Positions 1 to 9,165 of a stretch of DNA of 46,428 bases are shown in pieces. The DNA comes from an uncultured Clostridia bacterium (GTDB lineage Bacteria > Bacillota > Clostridia > Oscillospirales > Acutalibacteraceae). The notes below the pieces were generated by a model. That model had not been told where the DNA came from. It saw only the letters and a list, made by a program, of their open reading frames with translations, and did not search any database. A program made the position numbers and the translations under genes. Location: the NCBI GenBank assembly GCA_937880805.1, contig CALGRR010000119.1:1-46428 (forward strand), written 5' to 3'. The stretch's first letter is position 1. Each line of letters begins with the position of its first letter.

Positions 1-28
1 TATAGTGCCCTTATAGGGCTTAATCAAG

Positions 29-47
29 CCTCCGGCTTAGCCGGAGG
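29..47 (-). terminator. hairpin after the metallophosphoesterase operon
   Basis: A perfect 8-bp stem (CCTCCGGC / GCCGGAGG) with a 3-nt loop lies just past the stop of the first minus-strand gene. The T-run that follows on the minus strand is weak, so this is a likely but not textbook terminator. Confidence 0.55.
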
Positions 48-54
48 TCCTGAC

Positions 55-1680
55 TTACGGCTGAACGGGAACGGGATGATTTTCGCTCACGTGCTCAACA
101 GTTATAAAATTATTTCTTTTGGCATATGCCCACTTCATTCCGAACAGCTTGCACGAGGCGTCAACCGGCATATAAAGCTGACCTTCATTGCCTCTGTAAA
201 CCTCATTACCGAGGTTCATTTCGCCTTTTTCCGTTTTAGCAATGCTGCTGTTTTCGCTGAATGTTACGGTGTGGCCGTAAAGTGAAAGGGTAACCCTGCC
301 CTTTTCTCTGTTCACTTCGCCGCCGATATAACGGATAAGCGTTGCAAACGGCAAATACCACACGCCGTCTTTTAATTCGGGAGGTGTTGAGGCAGCACAA
401 AGACCGAGGTCAACACCCTTATAGAATATCCTTGTTCTTCCCGGGCCAAAAATCGGAGCAACACGGTAGGGTCTGATTTCGTCTTTTTCTTTATCAATGA
501 TACATTCATCAACTATTCTGCCGTCATCAAGGCAGGATGTGAATGATATTTTGCCGCCGTCAACCTCAACGAGTGCATACATACAGTTCATTTCTTCCTG
601 CGGATAGAAAGATGCGTGCCAGAATTTGCAGGTTGTTTTTGTGCCCGGCGGATTCATATGTCCGTTGCCGAGCTCATAGTGAACGGTGCCCTGCGAGGGC
701 TTATCAAAAAGCTCCTCGTTTCTTATGGGAAAGCTTCTCGAAAAATTATGTTCGTGACCCGAGAAAAGAACATCGAGCCTTTCCATACATTCACGCATCA
801 TCGGGTAAGCATCATCGTTTGCAAGGTTTGGTCCGCTGTAATAAATCGGGAAATGATAAGCTCCGAGCTTCCATGTTTTATCGCTGCCGTCAATATCCTT
901 AACCGCCCAGCCATTGCAAAGCTCGGGCTCATTAACACCGAAAACAACAAAATGAACATTGCCGTAATCAAACGAATAGTTTTCGGTCTGCCATCCTTCG
1001 GGGCCGTTCTGAGGATATGAATATTTTAGCTGATTATTAAAGAATTCGGCGGGCTCCGCATAATATCTGCCCACCTCTTCGGGAAAATACTGCTTAAAGC
1101 CTCTGTTATCGTGGTTTCCGCAGCACATCATATAAGGCAGATGCTCCATTATTCCCTGCATACCCTCATACATTGCATTCCATTGAATTTCGTGCTGGCC
1201 GCAGTTGGTGTTATCGCCTGCGGTCAGAATGAACTTAACATCAGGGTGCTTTTCAAGGGTTGCCTTCAAAAACTTATTTAAAGCGGAATAATCGGGATTA
1301 TAGTGGTCGGTATCCTTCTGATGATCGGAAATTGCGATGAATTTAAATTTTGTGAGATTCTCTTCTTCTGTATCAAACCAATATTCCCCGCTGCGGTTTT
1401 TATCATCGCCGCAGGTGTAATAATATCTTGTGCCGGGCTTGAGGTTTTGAGCCGTTGCAAAAAACAGATTGCTGATGCTCACATCGCTTTTAAATGCAGT
1501 TACAACAGCTTGGGCTTTCTGCACTTCCCCGCCCTTTTCATAGAATTCAATATATCCGTTTTCAACATCCGCACTTGCACGCCATCTTACCGTCATTGAG
1601 GTTCTGGCATTGCCCGATATGCTCACCATAATCTGATCGGGCTTTTCTGTTGCAAGTCTTAAATTAGGCTGTCTTTCCAT
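55..1680 (-). CDS. metallophosphoesterase with purple-acid-phosphatase-like N-domain
   Basis: 541 residues. Residues about 15-105 look like the fibronectin-like N-domain of purple acid phosphatases. A calcineurin-type phosphoesterase core follows with the metal-ligand motifs AISDHQ (about 116-121), GDNT (155-158), GNHDN (188-192) and GHEHNF (308-313). Residues about 405-530 resemble a copper-amine-oxidase N-terminal-like domain, often found as a binding or stalk module. No signal peptide is visible, so it is probably cytoplasmic unless the start is misplaced. It is the last gene of a four-gene operon, 9 bp after the GH27 gene, which suggests removal of phosphate from a sugar or glycan-derived substrate. 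The substrate cannot be told from sequence. Confidence 0.85.
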   Translation of the reverse strand: MERQPNLRLATEKPDQIMVSISGNARTSMTVRWRASADVENGYIEFYEKGGEVQKAQAVVTAFKSDVSISNLFFATAQNLKPGTRYYYTCGDDKNRSGEYWFDTEEENLTKFKFIAISDHQKDTDHYNPDYSALNKFLKATLEKHPDVKFILTAGDNTNCGQHEIQWNAMYEGMQGIMEHLPYMMCCGNHDNRGFKQYFPEEVGRYYAEPAEFFNNQLKYSYPQNGPEGWQTENYSFDYGNVHFVVFGVNEPELCNGWAVKDIDGSDKTWKLGAYHFPIYYSGPNLANDDAYPMMRECMERLDVLFSGHEHNFSRSFPIRNEELFDKPSQGTVHYELGNGHMNPPGTKTTCKFWHASFYPQEEMNCMYALVEVDGGKISFTSCLDDGRIVDECIIDKEKDEIRPYRVAPIFGPGRTRIFYKGVDLGLCAASTPPELKDGVWYLPFATLIRYIGGEVNREKGRVTLSLYGHTVTFSENSSIAKTEKGEMNLGNEVYRGNEGQLYMPVDASCKLFGMKWAYAKRNNFITVEHVSENHPVPVQP

Positions 1681-1689
1681 TATATCACC

Positions 1690-3003
1690 TTATTCAACAG
1701 TAATTTTAAACAATCTTGCACCGTGGATGTTAACCTTTGCGGTGAAGGCAGAATCTGTTACGGCAAATTTCTCGTGTGCCCACATATCCCAAACACAATA
1801 GTTTAAGCCGCCGATTGAAATATCGGTAACATCAAACGAGATTTCTCTTTCCTTATCATCGGTGTTGAAAAGAGCAACATATCTGCACTTTTCACCCTTT
1901 GAGGTCCAGATAATTTCGCCCTTACCGTCTGTTTCTTCTCTCTTGAACTGCCTTGCTCCGCTTGAATTCTTGAGCATATCAATAAGCTCTCTGTTCTGAA
2001 GCAGAGAAAGGGTAAATTCATCATTTTCACGCATTTCCGCACCAATCATAAGAGGTGAACGGAAGATACCCCAAAGGGTCATCATTGTTATCTGCTCATC
2101 CTTTGTGAAGCGGGTATATCTGTTTCTGTATTCGGGAAGAACTTCTGTTTTTTGTATTCTGCCTATGGGAAGCATATCGCAATCGGGCCATGCCCCGGGC
2201 TGAACATATTCCTGCCATGCATAGCAACGCTCAAACATAGCATAAAGCTTATCCCAGCTGTCCCAGAAATCGCCCGTCATTCGCCACATATTGGCATTTG
2301 CGGCAAGGTGCTCGTGCTCCCATACGGGTGCGGGACCGGGAGAAAGGCTCAACACCATATCTCTGCCGCAGTTATCTATCGCCTTGCGAAGCATTTCAAT
2401 TTCTTCTTTTGCGGAATAGGGGTTATCGGGCCACATCTCGGTGTTGGCAATATCATCACATTTTATATAGTCAACTCCCCATTCGGCATAAAGCTCAAAA
2501 ATGGAGTTGTAGTATTCCTGTGCACCCTTTTTGTGGGTTTCAAGGCCATACATATCAGGATTCCATGAACAAATTGAAGTAGGCTTTGCAATATCTCTTG
2601 CGGTAACCCCTTCACACTTGATTTTGGTGTTCATATGTGCCGCCTGTCTGGGAATGCCTCTCATAATATGTATGCCGAATTTAAGTCCGAGCGAATGAAT
2701 ATAATCCGCAATAGGCTTGAATCCCTTTCCGCCCGCCGAAGAAGGAAATCTTTCAACTGCGGGAATAAGGCGTGAATATTCATCCATACAGAGAGGTGCA
2801 AAGTAATGGTAATAAAAACTGTTCGCCGTGGGTTCCGACCACTGAATATCGCAAACTATATATTCCCAGCCGTAATCCTTAAGGTGCTTTGCCATATAAT
2901 CAGCATTGGCAAGAAGCTGTTCTTCATTAACTGCCGCACCGTAGCAATCCCAGCTGTTCCAGCCCATAGGAGGCGTTGGTGCCAATCTCTTATGCATTTT
3001 CAA
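1690..3003 (-). CDS. GH27 family alpha-galactosidase
   Basis: 437 residues with the family opening PPMGWNSWD at about 11-19, a TIM barrel, and a C-terminal beta-sandwich from about residue 350. The nucleophile is likely Asp183 in DYIKCDD, and the acid/base is likely Asp245 in RMTGDFWDSW. GH27 enzymes release terminal alpha-linked galactose or N-acetylgalactosamine. No signal peptide is seen, so it probably works on imported oligosaccharides. Its ATG overlaps the stop of the upstream methyltransferase gene by 4 bp (ATGA), so the genes are translationally coupled. Other GH27 activities such as isomaltodextranase cannot be excluded. Confidence 0.9.
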   Translation of the reverse strand: MKMHKRLAPTPPMGWNSWDCYGAAVNEEQLLANADYMAKHLKDYGWEYIVCDIQWSEPTANSFYYHYFAPLCMDEYSRLIPAVERFPSSAGGKGFKPIADYIHSLGLKFGIHIMRGIPRQAAHMNTKIKCEGVTARDIAKPTSICSWNPDMYGLETHKKGAQEYYNSIFELYAEWGVDYIKCDDIANTEMWPDNPYSAKEEIEMLRKAIDNCGRDMVLSLSPGPAPVWEHEHLAANANMWRMTGDFWDSWDKLYAMFERCYAWQEYVQPGAWPDCDMLPIGRIQKTEVLPEYRNRYTRFTKDEQITMMTLWGIFRSPLMIGAEMRENDEFTLSLLQNRELIDMLKNSSGARQFKREETDGKGEIIWTSKGEKCRYVALFNTDDKEREISFDVTDISIGGLNYCVWDMWAHEKFAVTDSAFTAKVNIHGARLFKITVE

Positions 3004-3824
3004 TCTTCCTTTCGGTAAATTCTTATTCCGAATTCAGCCTGAGTTGTAAGGTTATTCAGGCTGTCAATTTTTTGCTGATCATCCTTACCCGTCTTGTAAT
3101 AATATGGGGTCATTTTAAAGAGATTCTGAATATCTTCGTTATTATCAAGGGTTATTTCTTTGCGGATTTTTATTTCACTTGCAAGCTCAAAGCCTTGCAA
3201 AACAGCCTCGGTCACCTCATTGAGATAAGGTTTATCGTATATTTCTTTTTTTAACTCAAAAAGGTGGTTTTCAAGCGGAATAACCTCTATGAGCAAGCCG
3301 CCGTTTTTTAATACTCTGTAAAATTCGCCGTCTGCTTCGGGTGCAAAAACATTGAACACGGCATCAAGCGAATTATCGGCAAAAGGCAGCGAAAACACGC
3401 TTGCCACCGCAGTTGCAAAACCGCACCTGCGTTTGAACGCAAACTCAAGAGCATCCTTTGAAATATCAATTCCGAAGAATCTTGCGGCTGAGCCGTTATC
3501 CTTCAATCTTTTATATATTTCGGCGGAATAATAGCATTCTCCGCAGCCTGCATCCGCAACACAATCCGCATTCAGTAAATATTCAAGCGATACTTTGCAA
3601 AGCTCTTCACGCAGAAAATCATAATATCCCTTATCAAGAAAATCCCGCCTTGCTTTTATCATCAGGCGGTCATCCCCGTGGCGTTTAGCCGAGGATTTCT
3701 GCGACTGAAGCAGATTCACATAGCCGAATTTTGATTTATCGAAGCAATGGTTGTTTGCACATTTATAAAGCGAGGTGCAATCCGCAAGAATTTCTTTGCA
3801 GACGGGGCAGATAAAGCTGCTCAT
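3000..3824 (-). CDS. 23S rRNA (guanine-N1)-methyltransferase, RlmA-like
   Basis: 274 residues. The N-terminus carries a zinc-finger-like set of cysteines (CPVCKEIL, then CANNHCFD), followed by a basic segment and a SAM-binding Rossmann domain with the DAGCGECYYS motif near residue 90. This order is typical of RlmA/RrmA enzymes that methylate a guanine in 23S rRNA helix 35 and, in some Gram-positives, influence macrolide resistance. Start and stop overlap both neighbours by 4 bp. Its place inside a sugar-metabolism operon is odd and may reflect only co-expression. Confidence 0.85.
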   Translation of the reverse strand: MSSFICPVCKEILADCTSLYKCANNHCFDKSKFGYVNLLQSQKSSAKRHGDDRLMIKARRDFLDKGYYDFLREELCKVSLEYLLNADCVADAGCGECYYSAEIYKRLKDNGSAARFFGIDISKDALEFAFKRRCGFATAVASVFSLPFADNSLDAVFNVFAPEADGEFYRVLKNGGLLIEVIPLENHLFELKKEIYDKPYLNEVTEAVLQGFELASEIKIRKEITLDNNEDIQNLFKMTPYYYKTGKDDQQKIDSLNNLTTQAEFGIRIYRKED

Positions 3825-4690
3825 TTTATCACCCTGAAGCTTTCAATTTTATTCATCATACTTCTGCCCACATCGTGCATAAACTTTTCACACGCAGGCA
3901 TTAAGTCAACGGGAAATCTTCTGAGGAATGAGTCTGCTTCATATGTGAAGTTGCCCTTATAATTGATTTCTCCGAGTGCACAGAGAATAGCATCCCAATC
4001 CATATCCATAAGATAGGGCAGCTGATGGCTGTCATTTATATTGTCATTATCGTGAATATGAAGGGCACCGAGTCTTTCACCGCCCATTTCTCTTATCATA
4101 GCTGCCGCATTATCGCCCACAAGACCGCAATGACCGAGGTCAAGGCAGGTTGTGAAGTTATCTGTGTTGAGAGAATCGAAATAATCATTGAATTCCGAAG
4201 CAACGCTGCAAACATTGGGCACTATTCTGTTGATTTTGTTATCCCATCCCCACATATTTTCAAGTGCAATTTTCACTCCGTAATCAGCGGCATACGGTTC
4301 AAGTTTATGATAAAGCTCCATATTCTGCTCTTTCTGATTGCTGCTGTACTGCACGGGATGAATAACGCAGATTTTTGCATCAAGAATACCTGCGATTTCA
4401 AGCGACCTTTTGAGCTTATCAAACATTTTTTCATTATATTCCGCATTACCCTCACGGCAGGAAGGAAAAGGTGAATGAGCCTGCTCAAAGGTTTTTCCGT
4501 ATGATGCCGCAATACCCAGAAGCTTCTTTGCGTGGGTCAGATATTTGCCCGTATTGAGAACATCGTCATCCTCCGACATTTTGAACATCGAATAATCAAG
4601 TCCGTCAAAACCGCTTTCGCATATAATTCTGACAGCCGCTTCATCTCCCAAACGCTCGGAAAGAACTTCGGTCTGTGTAACAAGTTTCAT
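3821..4690 (-). CDS. sugar phosphate isomerase/epimerase-like TIM-barrel protein
   Basis: 289 residues of the AP-endonuclease-2/xylose-isomerase-like TIM-barrel superfamily. Visible motifs include CVIHPVQ, ALENMWGWD and CLDLGHCGL, and a late ALHIHDND segment, which supply the expected His, Glu and Asp metal ligands. These proteins isomerise or epimerise sugars and polyols; the substrate is unknown. It is the first gene of the minus-strand operon, with GGAGG placed 8 nt before the ATG and a strong promoter upstream. Confidence 0.85.
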   Translation of the reverse strand: MKLVTQTEVLSERLGDEAAVRIICESGFDGLDYSMFKMSEDDDVLNTGKYLTHAKKLLGIAASYGKTFEQAHSPFPSCREGNAEYNEKMFDKLKRSLEIAGILDAKICVIHPVQYSSNQKEQNMELYHKLEPYAADYGVKIALENMWGWDNKINRIVPNVCSVASEFNDYFDSLNTDNFTTCLDLGHCGLVGDNAAAMIREMGGERLGALHIHDNDNINDSHQLPYLMDMDWDAILCALGEINYKGNFTYEADSFLRRFPVDLMPACEKFMHDVGRSMMNKIESFRVIK

Positions 4691-4719
4691 AATTACGCCT
4701 CCGTTTTTTATATGGAATC

Positions 4720-4748
4720 ATTATATCAGTTTTGCATTCTGTAAACAA
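4720..4748 (-). promoter_or_regulatory. sigma-A-type promoter of the GH27 operon
   Basis: On the minus strand TTGTTT and TATAAT are separated by exactly 17 bp, about 30 bp upstream of the sugar-isomerase-like gene. The TetR gene starts divergently about 115 bp away, so it may control this promoter. Confidence 0.7.
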
Positions 4749-4861
4749 GTAATAAAGAAGAATTTTCTTTTTTCATTCTTAAAATTTTAACATTTTCTTA
4801 ATTGACTTTTCTTGAAAAATATAATAAATTATGAATAACAATTATTTTGAGGGTGAAAGAG

Positions 4862-5443
4862 ATGGCAAAGGCCGAATACAGAAGTTCAATTCGTTCTAAG
4901 AATTTAATTAAAAAAGCTCTTGCAAAGCTTATTCACGAGAAGGATTTTTCAAAAATAACCGTATCCGATATAATCAGAGAGGCGGATATAAGCAGAGGCA
5001 CATTCTATGCTCATTTTTCCGATATAAACGGAGTTATTGAGCAGATTGAAAGCGAAGAAATAAAAAATCTTATTGACTTTGTTGAAAAATTCAAACTTGA
5101 AAATGCAATCGGAAACACATCGCTTTTTCTTCAGAGGATTTGCGAATACCTCTATAAAGATATTGAATATTACAGAATGCTTGCAAACTCAAATATTCTG
5201 AACAACTTCCTTTTCAGACTTATTAATATTTATTATGATTCGCTTATGGACAATATGGTGATAAGCGATTCACCCGAGTTAAAAAATGAAGCAAATATTT
5301 ATTTGCTCTATATAACCTCAGGTGCAAAAAATGCTATAATCGCATGGCTTAACGGAGATATTACCGGCACCCCCGAGGAATTTGCAAAAATCCTCGGCAA
5401 TCTTATTGAGTGCACAAGAAAGTATCCCCTTAAAACAAAATAA
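4862..5443 (+). CDS. TetR/AcrR family transcriptional regulator
   Basis: 193 residues from the ATG at 4862, chosen over an in-frame TTG at 4847 because GAGGGTGA lies at the right distance before it. The N-terminal helix-turn-helix contains ITVSDIIREADISRGTFYAH at about 32-51, the classic TetR signature. The C-terminal ligand domain resembles TetR_C found with AcrR-like regulators of Firmicutes. It is divergent from the GH27 operon and probably regulates it or itself. The ligand is unknown. Confidence 0.88.
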   Translation: MAKAEYRSSIRSKNLIKKALAKLIHEKDFSKITVSDIIREADISRGTFYAHFSDINGVIEQIESEEIKNLIDFVEKFKLENAIGNTSLFLQRICEYLYKDIEYYRMLANSNILNNFLFRLINIYYDSLMDNMVISDSPELKNEANIYLLYITSGAKNAIIAWLNGDITGTPEEFAKILGNLIECTRKYPLKTK

Positions 5444-5451
5444 AAACATAA

Positions 5452-5487
5452 AACGGCATCAGATGTGCAACTGATGCCGTTATTTTT
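5452..5487. terminator. bidirectional terminator between TetR and exporter genes
   Basis: An 11-bp perfect stem (AACGGCATCAG / CTGATGCCGTT) with an 8-nt loop and T-runs on both sides, between convergent genes. Confidence 0.85.
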
Positions 5488-5995
5488 ATCCTCCTATGCC
5501 GAGTGCTCCGAGAAGCCCGTAGGAAAAGATGCTCATTATTAAATTTGCAATCAAAACGCCGAGTGCTATTATCGGGAAAGAAGATTTTATTCTTATATCG
5601 AGAAGGGCGGCAATAAGTGCACCCGTCCATCCGCCGGTGCCCGGCAGAGGAATTGCAACGAAGGCAAGAAGCCCCCAATTACGCCATTTTTTCACCTTTT
5701 CGCTTTTTCTCATTGAGCGAACTTCAAGCTTTTCAACCAGCTTACCCGTTGATTTGAACCTTTTAAGAAATTTAAATATTCTGCGGATAAACAAAAGAAT
5801 GAACGGAATAGGCAAAATATTTCCGATATAACAGATAACAAAAGCTTTAGCCAGCTCCACACCGAGAAGCTTTGCCGCAATCATTCCGCCGCGAAGCTCA
5901 AGAACCGGAAGCATTGAAACCAGAAAGATTATCAGCTCCTCCGGAATATTGCCCTGAAATAATCCTACAATGTAATCCGTTAATGCCTGCGTCAT
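5486..5995 (-). CDS. small multidrug export family membrane protein (COG2426-like)
   Basis: 169 residues with about four membrane segments and the conserved pattern PVLELRGGMI near residue 30 and AIPLPGTGGWTGALIA near residues 113-128, both typical of the PF06695 small multi-drug export family. Transport function in this family is poorly established. GGGAG lies 6 nt before the ATG. The Nudix gene is 11 bp upstream, so the two are probably co-transcribed. Confidence 0.8.
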   Translation of the reverse strand: MTQALTDYIVGLFQGNIPEELIIFLVSMLPVLELRGGMIAAKLLGVELAKAFVICYIGNILPIPFILLFIRRIFKFLKRFKSTGKLVEKLEVRSMRKSEKVKKWRNWGLLAFVAIPLPGTGGWTGALIAALLDIRIKSSFPIIALGVLIANLIMSIFSYGLLGALGIGG

Positions 5996-6006
5996 TTTGT
6001 TACTCC

Positions 6007-6741
6007 CTATATAACGTGCTGTTCAACCAGAAAATCGTGGGCACTGCGAAGAATATTTCTGTCGTTAATAAAGCGAAGTGTATCCATCGCCTTTTCGTAG
6101 CTGAGCCAGATATAATCCTCTATTTCCTCACGCTGGATTGTTGTTTGAGTATCCTTGGTTTTGGCAAGAAAAATCGTTACCGATTTTTCAACTCTGCCCT
6201 GAATGGTATATTCGGATTTTGAAGCAAACTGCGGAAGAATCTGAATATGAATTCCCGTTTCTTCAAGCACCTCTCTTATTGCGGTTTGCTCAAAGGTTTC
6301 GCCCTTTTCAACGTGCCCCTTCGGGAAACCCCAATGGGTGCTTCTTCTGTTTTTTATGAGAAGATAACGTATTTCATCGTTGATTCTGCGGTAAACAACC
6401 GCACCGCAGGAACGTTCATAAAGGCATTCAAGCTTATAATCCCTGCCCTTTTCTGCGAATGCTATTGCATCCTCTATCTGATAAGAAATAAAACGCATAC
6501 TTTTGGGTGCAACAACATAAACAGCGGGACTTCCGTCGCTTCTTTTAATAGCGGCTATCACTCTGCCGTCAAAAGATCTGACGGGATGATTTATTCCCAT
6601 AATATATGCTCCGTGAGAAGCATTGTCATAACGTTTTTTTCCTTCTATTGCACCGAAATTAAGCTGATAGACAAAGCCGAACTGCCTGTTTACGGAGCGG
6701 ATGGGGTTTGTTACCCTTACTCTGACATATTTGCCGAGCAT
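6007..6741 (-). CDS. Nudix hydrolase with N-terminal pyrophosphatase-like domain
   Basis: 244 residues from the ATG at 6741, which follows an AAAGGTG site; an upstream in-frame ATG at 6795 would lie ahead of the predicted transcript start. Residues 1 to about 105 align by eye with the small clostridial inorganic-pyrophosphatase-like domain (GKYVRVRVTNPIRS, then YQLNFGAIEG and AYIMGINHPV). The usual paired Asp residues appear lost (DNASHGAY), so that domain is probably not catalytic. Residues about 110-244 are a Nudix domain with a complete Nudix box, GHVEKGETFEQTAIREVLEE followed by TGI. The HWGFPKGHVE context resembles diadenosine tetraphosphate hydrolases, so a dinucleoside polyphosphate is a reasonable substrate guess. 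Confidence 0.8.
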   Translation of the reverse strand: MLGKYVRVRVTNPIRSVNRQFGFVYQLNFGAIEGKKRYDNASHGAYIMGINHPVRSFDGRVIAAIKRSDGSPAVYVVAPKSMRFISYQIEDAIAFAEKGRDYKLECLYERSCGAVVYRRINDEIRYLLIKNRRSTHWGFPKGHVEKGETFEQTAIREVLEETGIHIQILPQFASKSEYTIQGRVEKSVTIFLAKTKDTQTTIQREEIEDYIWLSYEKAMDTLRFINDRNILRSAHDFLVEQHVI

Positions 6742-6793
6742 TTTCACCACACCTTTCAAAAGGTCCGAATGAACCCAGAATAAATACTTTAAC

Positions 6794-6822
6794 ATTATAC
6801 AAGATTATCTTATTTAAAACAA
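6794..6822 (-). promoter_or_regulatory. promoter of the Nudix-exporter operon
   Basis: Minus-strand TTGTTT and TATAAT with 17-bp spacing. The predicted transcript start near 6787 gives a leader of about 46 nt and supports the 6741 start codon. Confidence 0.7.
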
Positions 6823-6871
6823 TAGTTTTTAAAGGATTTTTTTGATTTTTTTCCAACCCTTCGTTTAACAC

Positions 6872-6900
6872 TTGATTATATATATAAAGTATGTTAAAAT
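6872..6900 (+). promoter_or_regulatory. promoter of the two-component operon
   Basis: TTGATT and TAAAAT with a 17-bp spacer, about 55 bp before the response regulator. Confidence 0.6.
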
Positions 6901-6957
6901 ATTTTATCTGTAGAATGAAATAATCTTAACTCTAAAATATAGAAAGCGGTGAAACCG

Positions 6958-7638
6958 ATGAAAAAAATATTGATTGCAGACGATGAAGCAAGAATCAGAC
7001 GCCTTGTTTGTGACTTTTTAAAAAACGCAGGCTTTGAAACCGTTGAAGCCGTTGACGGCAAGGATGCAATAGAAAAATTTTTCTCGGAGGGCGGATTTGA
7101 CCTTGTTATCTGCGACATAATGATGCCCGAAGCAGACGGCTGGGAGGTTTGCAAAAAAATCCGTGAGCAAAGCTCCGTTCCCTTTCTTATGCTTACCGCA
7201 AGAACTCAGGAATTTGATGAGCTTATGTCATTTGAATCAGGTGCCGATGATTTTGTAACCAAGCCGTTCAGCCCCACGGTTCTTGTTAAAAGAGTTGAGG
7301 CGTTGATAAAAAGAGGCAACAATACTGTTTCCGATTCAAATGCCGAAATAATCAGAATTGATAATCTCACCGTTGATATTCCCGCCCATTCGGTAAGCAT
7401 TGATTCATCATTCGTTGAGCTGACAATCAAAGAATACAGCATCCTCATAAAGCTTTCCTCTGCACCCGGAAGAATTTATTCCAGAGAGCAGCTTCTTGAT
7501 GATATTTGGGGAATTGATTTTGCGGGAGATTCGAGAACGGTTGATTCTCACGTTGCAAGGCTCAGAACAAAGCTTGGTGCCTGGGGCGAAAAGCATCTTA
7601 AAACAGTGTATGGCGTAGGATATAAAATTGAGGTGTAA
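6958..7638 (+). CDS. OmpR/PhoB-type response regulator
   Basis: 226 residues from the ATG at 6958; a GTG at 6949 is possible but sits within the ribosome-binding region AAAGCGGTGA. The receiver domain has the acidic pair in IADDEA, phosphoacceptor Asp53 in VICDIMMPEADGW, the Thr in MLTAR and the Lys in TKPF. The C-terminal winged helix contains DSRTVDSHVARLRTKLG and ends in VYGVGYKIEV, as in OmpR/PhoB. It is followed after 6 bp by its histidine kinase and then by a lipoprotein gene, so a role in sensing the cell surface is likely. Signal unknown. Confidence 0.93.
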   Translation: MKKILIADDEARIRRLVCDFLKNAGFETVEAVDGKDAIEKFFSEGGFDLVICDIMMPEADGWEVCKKIREQSSVPFLMLTARTQEFDELMSFESGADDFVTKPFSPTVLVKRVEALIKRGNNTVSDSNAEIIRIDNLTVDIPAHSVSIDSSFVELTIKEYSILIKLSSAPGRIYSREQLLDDIWGIDFAGDSRTVDSHVARLRTKLGAWGEKHLKTVYGVGYKIEV

Positions 7639-7644
7639 GGGATT

Positions 7645-9165
7645 TTGAAAAAGAATTTATCAAAAATCAGATTCAGCCGCATAAAAGCAAAGCTGTTTGC
7701 TATTATAATGTCGGTTCTTCTTCTCTTTTTGATTATGATAGGTGTTTTCAGCACGCCCATTCTTTTCAGAGTTTTTTCACATCAAACCTATAACCGCCTA
7801 ATCGATATAGGCAACGACATTGCATTATGCTCCCCGAATTCGGTAACATACTATTTTGACCTTCACTCAATCACAGTTAACAAAAATGTTTCATTTGAAA
7901 TCCTGAGCTCAAGCGGTCTTCTTACCTATACCTCCTCAAAGGGCTCCTCTGCACAAAGCAGCGAACATTTCCCCTCATCATCAAATTATAAAAGCACCTA
8001 CTCACAAACCGAAAAATCAGATAACTATGATAACATTAACGACCACCCGAATTTTGAGATACGCAGAAAATTAGGAACAAGCGTTGATTATTTTGTTTAT
8101 AACTGCAGCCTTGCCTCCGGTGAAACGGTTTATATTTATTCGGAATTAGCCGATGTTGCAAACACCGCCGATGTTGCGGGCCGCGTTTTTTCATCCGTCA
8201 GCATAATATTCATTTTTATTCTATCTTTGATTATTTACATTGCAATTTCAAAATTCACAAAGCCCCTCGTTGAAATGAACGATGTTACCAAAAAGATGGC
8301 TGCCCTCGATTTCAAGGAAAGATGCGGAAACTACGGAAAAGACGAAATCGGCGAGCTCGGCAAAAGCATTAATATTCTTTCCACAACGCTCAACGCCACA
8401 CTGGTTGACCTTAAGGATAAAAACAAACAGCTTGAAAAAGATATTGAAAGAAGACACGCTCTTGACAATGCAAGAAAATCTTTTATAAGCAATGTTTCGC
8501 ACGAGTTAAAAACGCCTATTGCCATTATTTCGGGATACGCAGAGGGTCTGTGCGAAGGAATAAGCGATGACCCCGAGGTTATCAAGGAATACTGCCAGAT
8601 TATAAATGACGAAAGTCAGAAGATGAACGCTCTTGTTGTTGAGCTTCTTGAGCTTTCAAAGCTTGAAAGCCAGGTTCAGAACTTTGAACCCGCTTACTTT
8701 GATTTGGGTGCCAAAATATTTTCTCTTCTCAACCATCTTTCTCTTCAGTTTGAGAGAAACGGAATAACTGTTATCAACAACATTCCGTCCTCGCTGAAAT
8801 GCTATGCACAGGAAGATAAGATTGAAATTGTTCTTAAAAACTATATTACAAATGCCGTTTCGCATTGCACAAAAGAAAAACAAATTGTTATCGGAAGCAG
8901 AGATTTGGGCGATACTGTTGAAATAACGGTTTTCAACACCGGCGATAATATTTCCGAACACGACCTTCCCGAGCTTTGGGACAGCTTTTACAGAGCCGAT
9001 AAATCTCACGGAAGAAGCGAAAACCGCTTCGGTCTCGGTCTTTCCATTGTTAAAAGCATAATGGAAAGCCACAAGTGCAACTACGGAGTTGCAAACACGG
9101 AAAACGGCGTTGTTTTCAGATTTGAAGTTTCAAAGGATTCAAGCTACTATGACGGTAAAAAATAA
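7645..9165 (+). CDS. membrane sensor histidine kinase
   Basis: 506 residues. The start is a TTG at 7645 preceded by AAGGGA; no ATG is available before the first membrane helix. A membrane helix at about 14-35 and another at about 180-202 bracket a sensor region of about 145 residues, Ser-rich in its middle. A HAMP domain follows, then the H-box FISNVSHELKTPIAIISGYA with His286, the N-box ITNAVSHC and the G-box FGLGLSIVKS. It pairs with the preceding response regulator. Its end overlaps the lipoprotein gene by 17 bp. Confidence 0.92.
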   Translation: MKKNLSKIRFSRIKAKLFAIIMSVLLLFLIMIGVFSTPILFRVFSHQTYNRLIDIGNDIALCSPNSVTYYFDLHSITVNKNVSFEILSSSGLLTYTSSKGSSAQSSEHFPSSSNYKSTYSQTEKSDNYDNINDHPNFEIRRKLGTSVDYFVYNCSLASGETVYIYSELADVANTADVAGRVFSSVSIIFIFILSLIIYIAISKFTKPLVEMNDVTKKMAALDFKERCGNYGKDEIGELGKSINILSTTLNATLVDLKDKNKQLEKDIERRHALDNARKSFISNVSHELKTPIAIISGYAEGLCEGISDDPEVIKEYCQIINDESQKMNALVVELLELSKLESQVQNFEPAYFDLGAKIFSLLNHLSLQFERNGITVINNIPSSLKCYAQEDKIEIVLKNYITNAVSHCTKEKQIVIGSRDLGDTVEITVFNTGDNISEHDLPELWDSFYRADKSHGRSENRFGLGLSIVKSIMESHKCNYGVANTENGVVFRFEVSKDSSYYDGKK

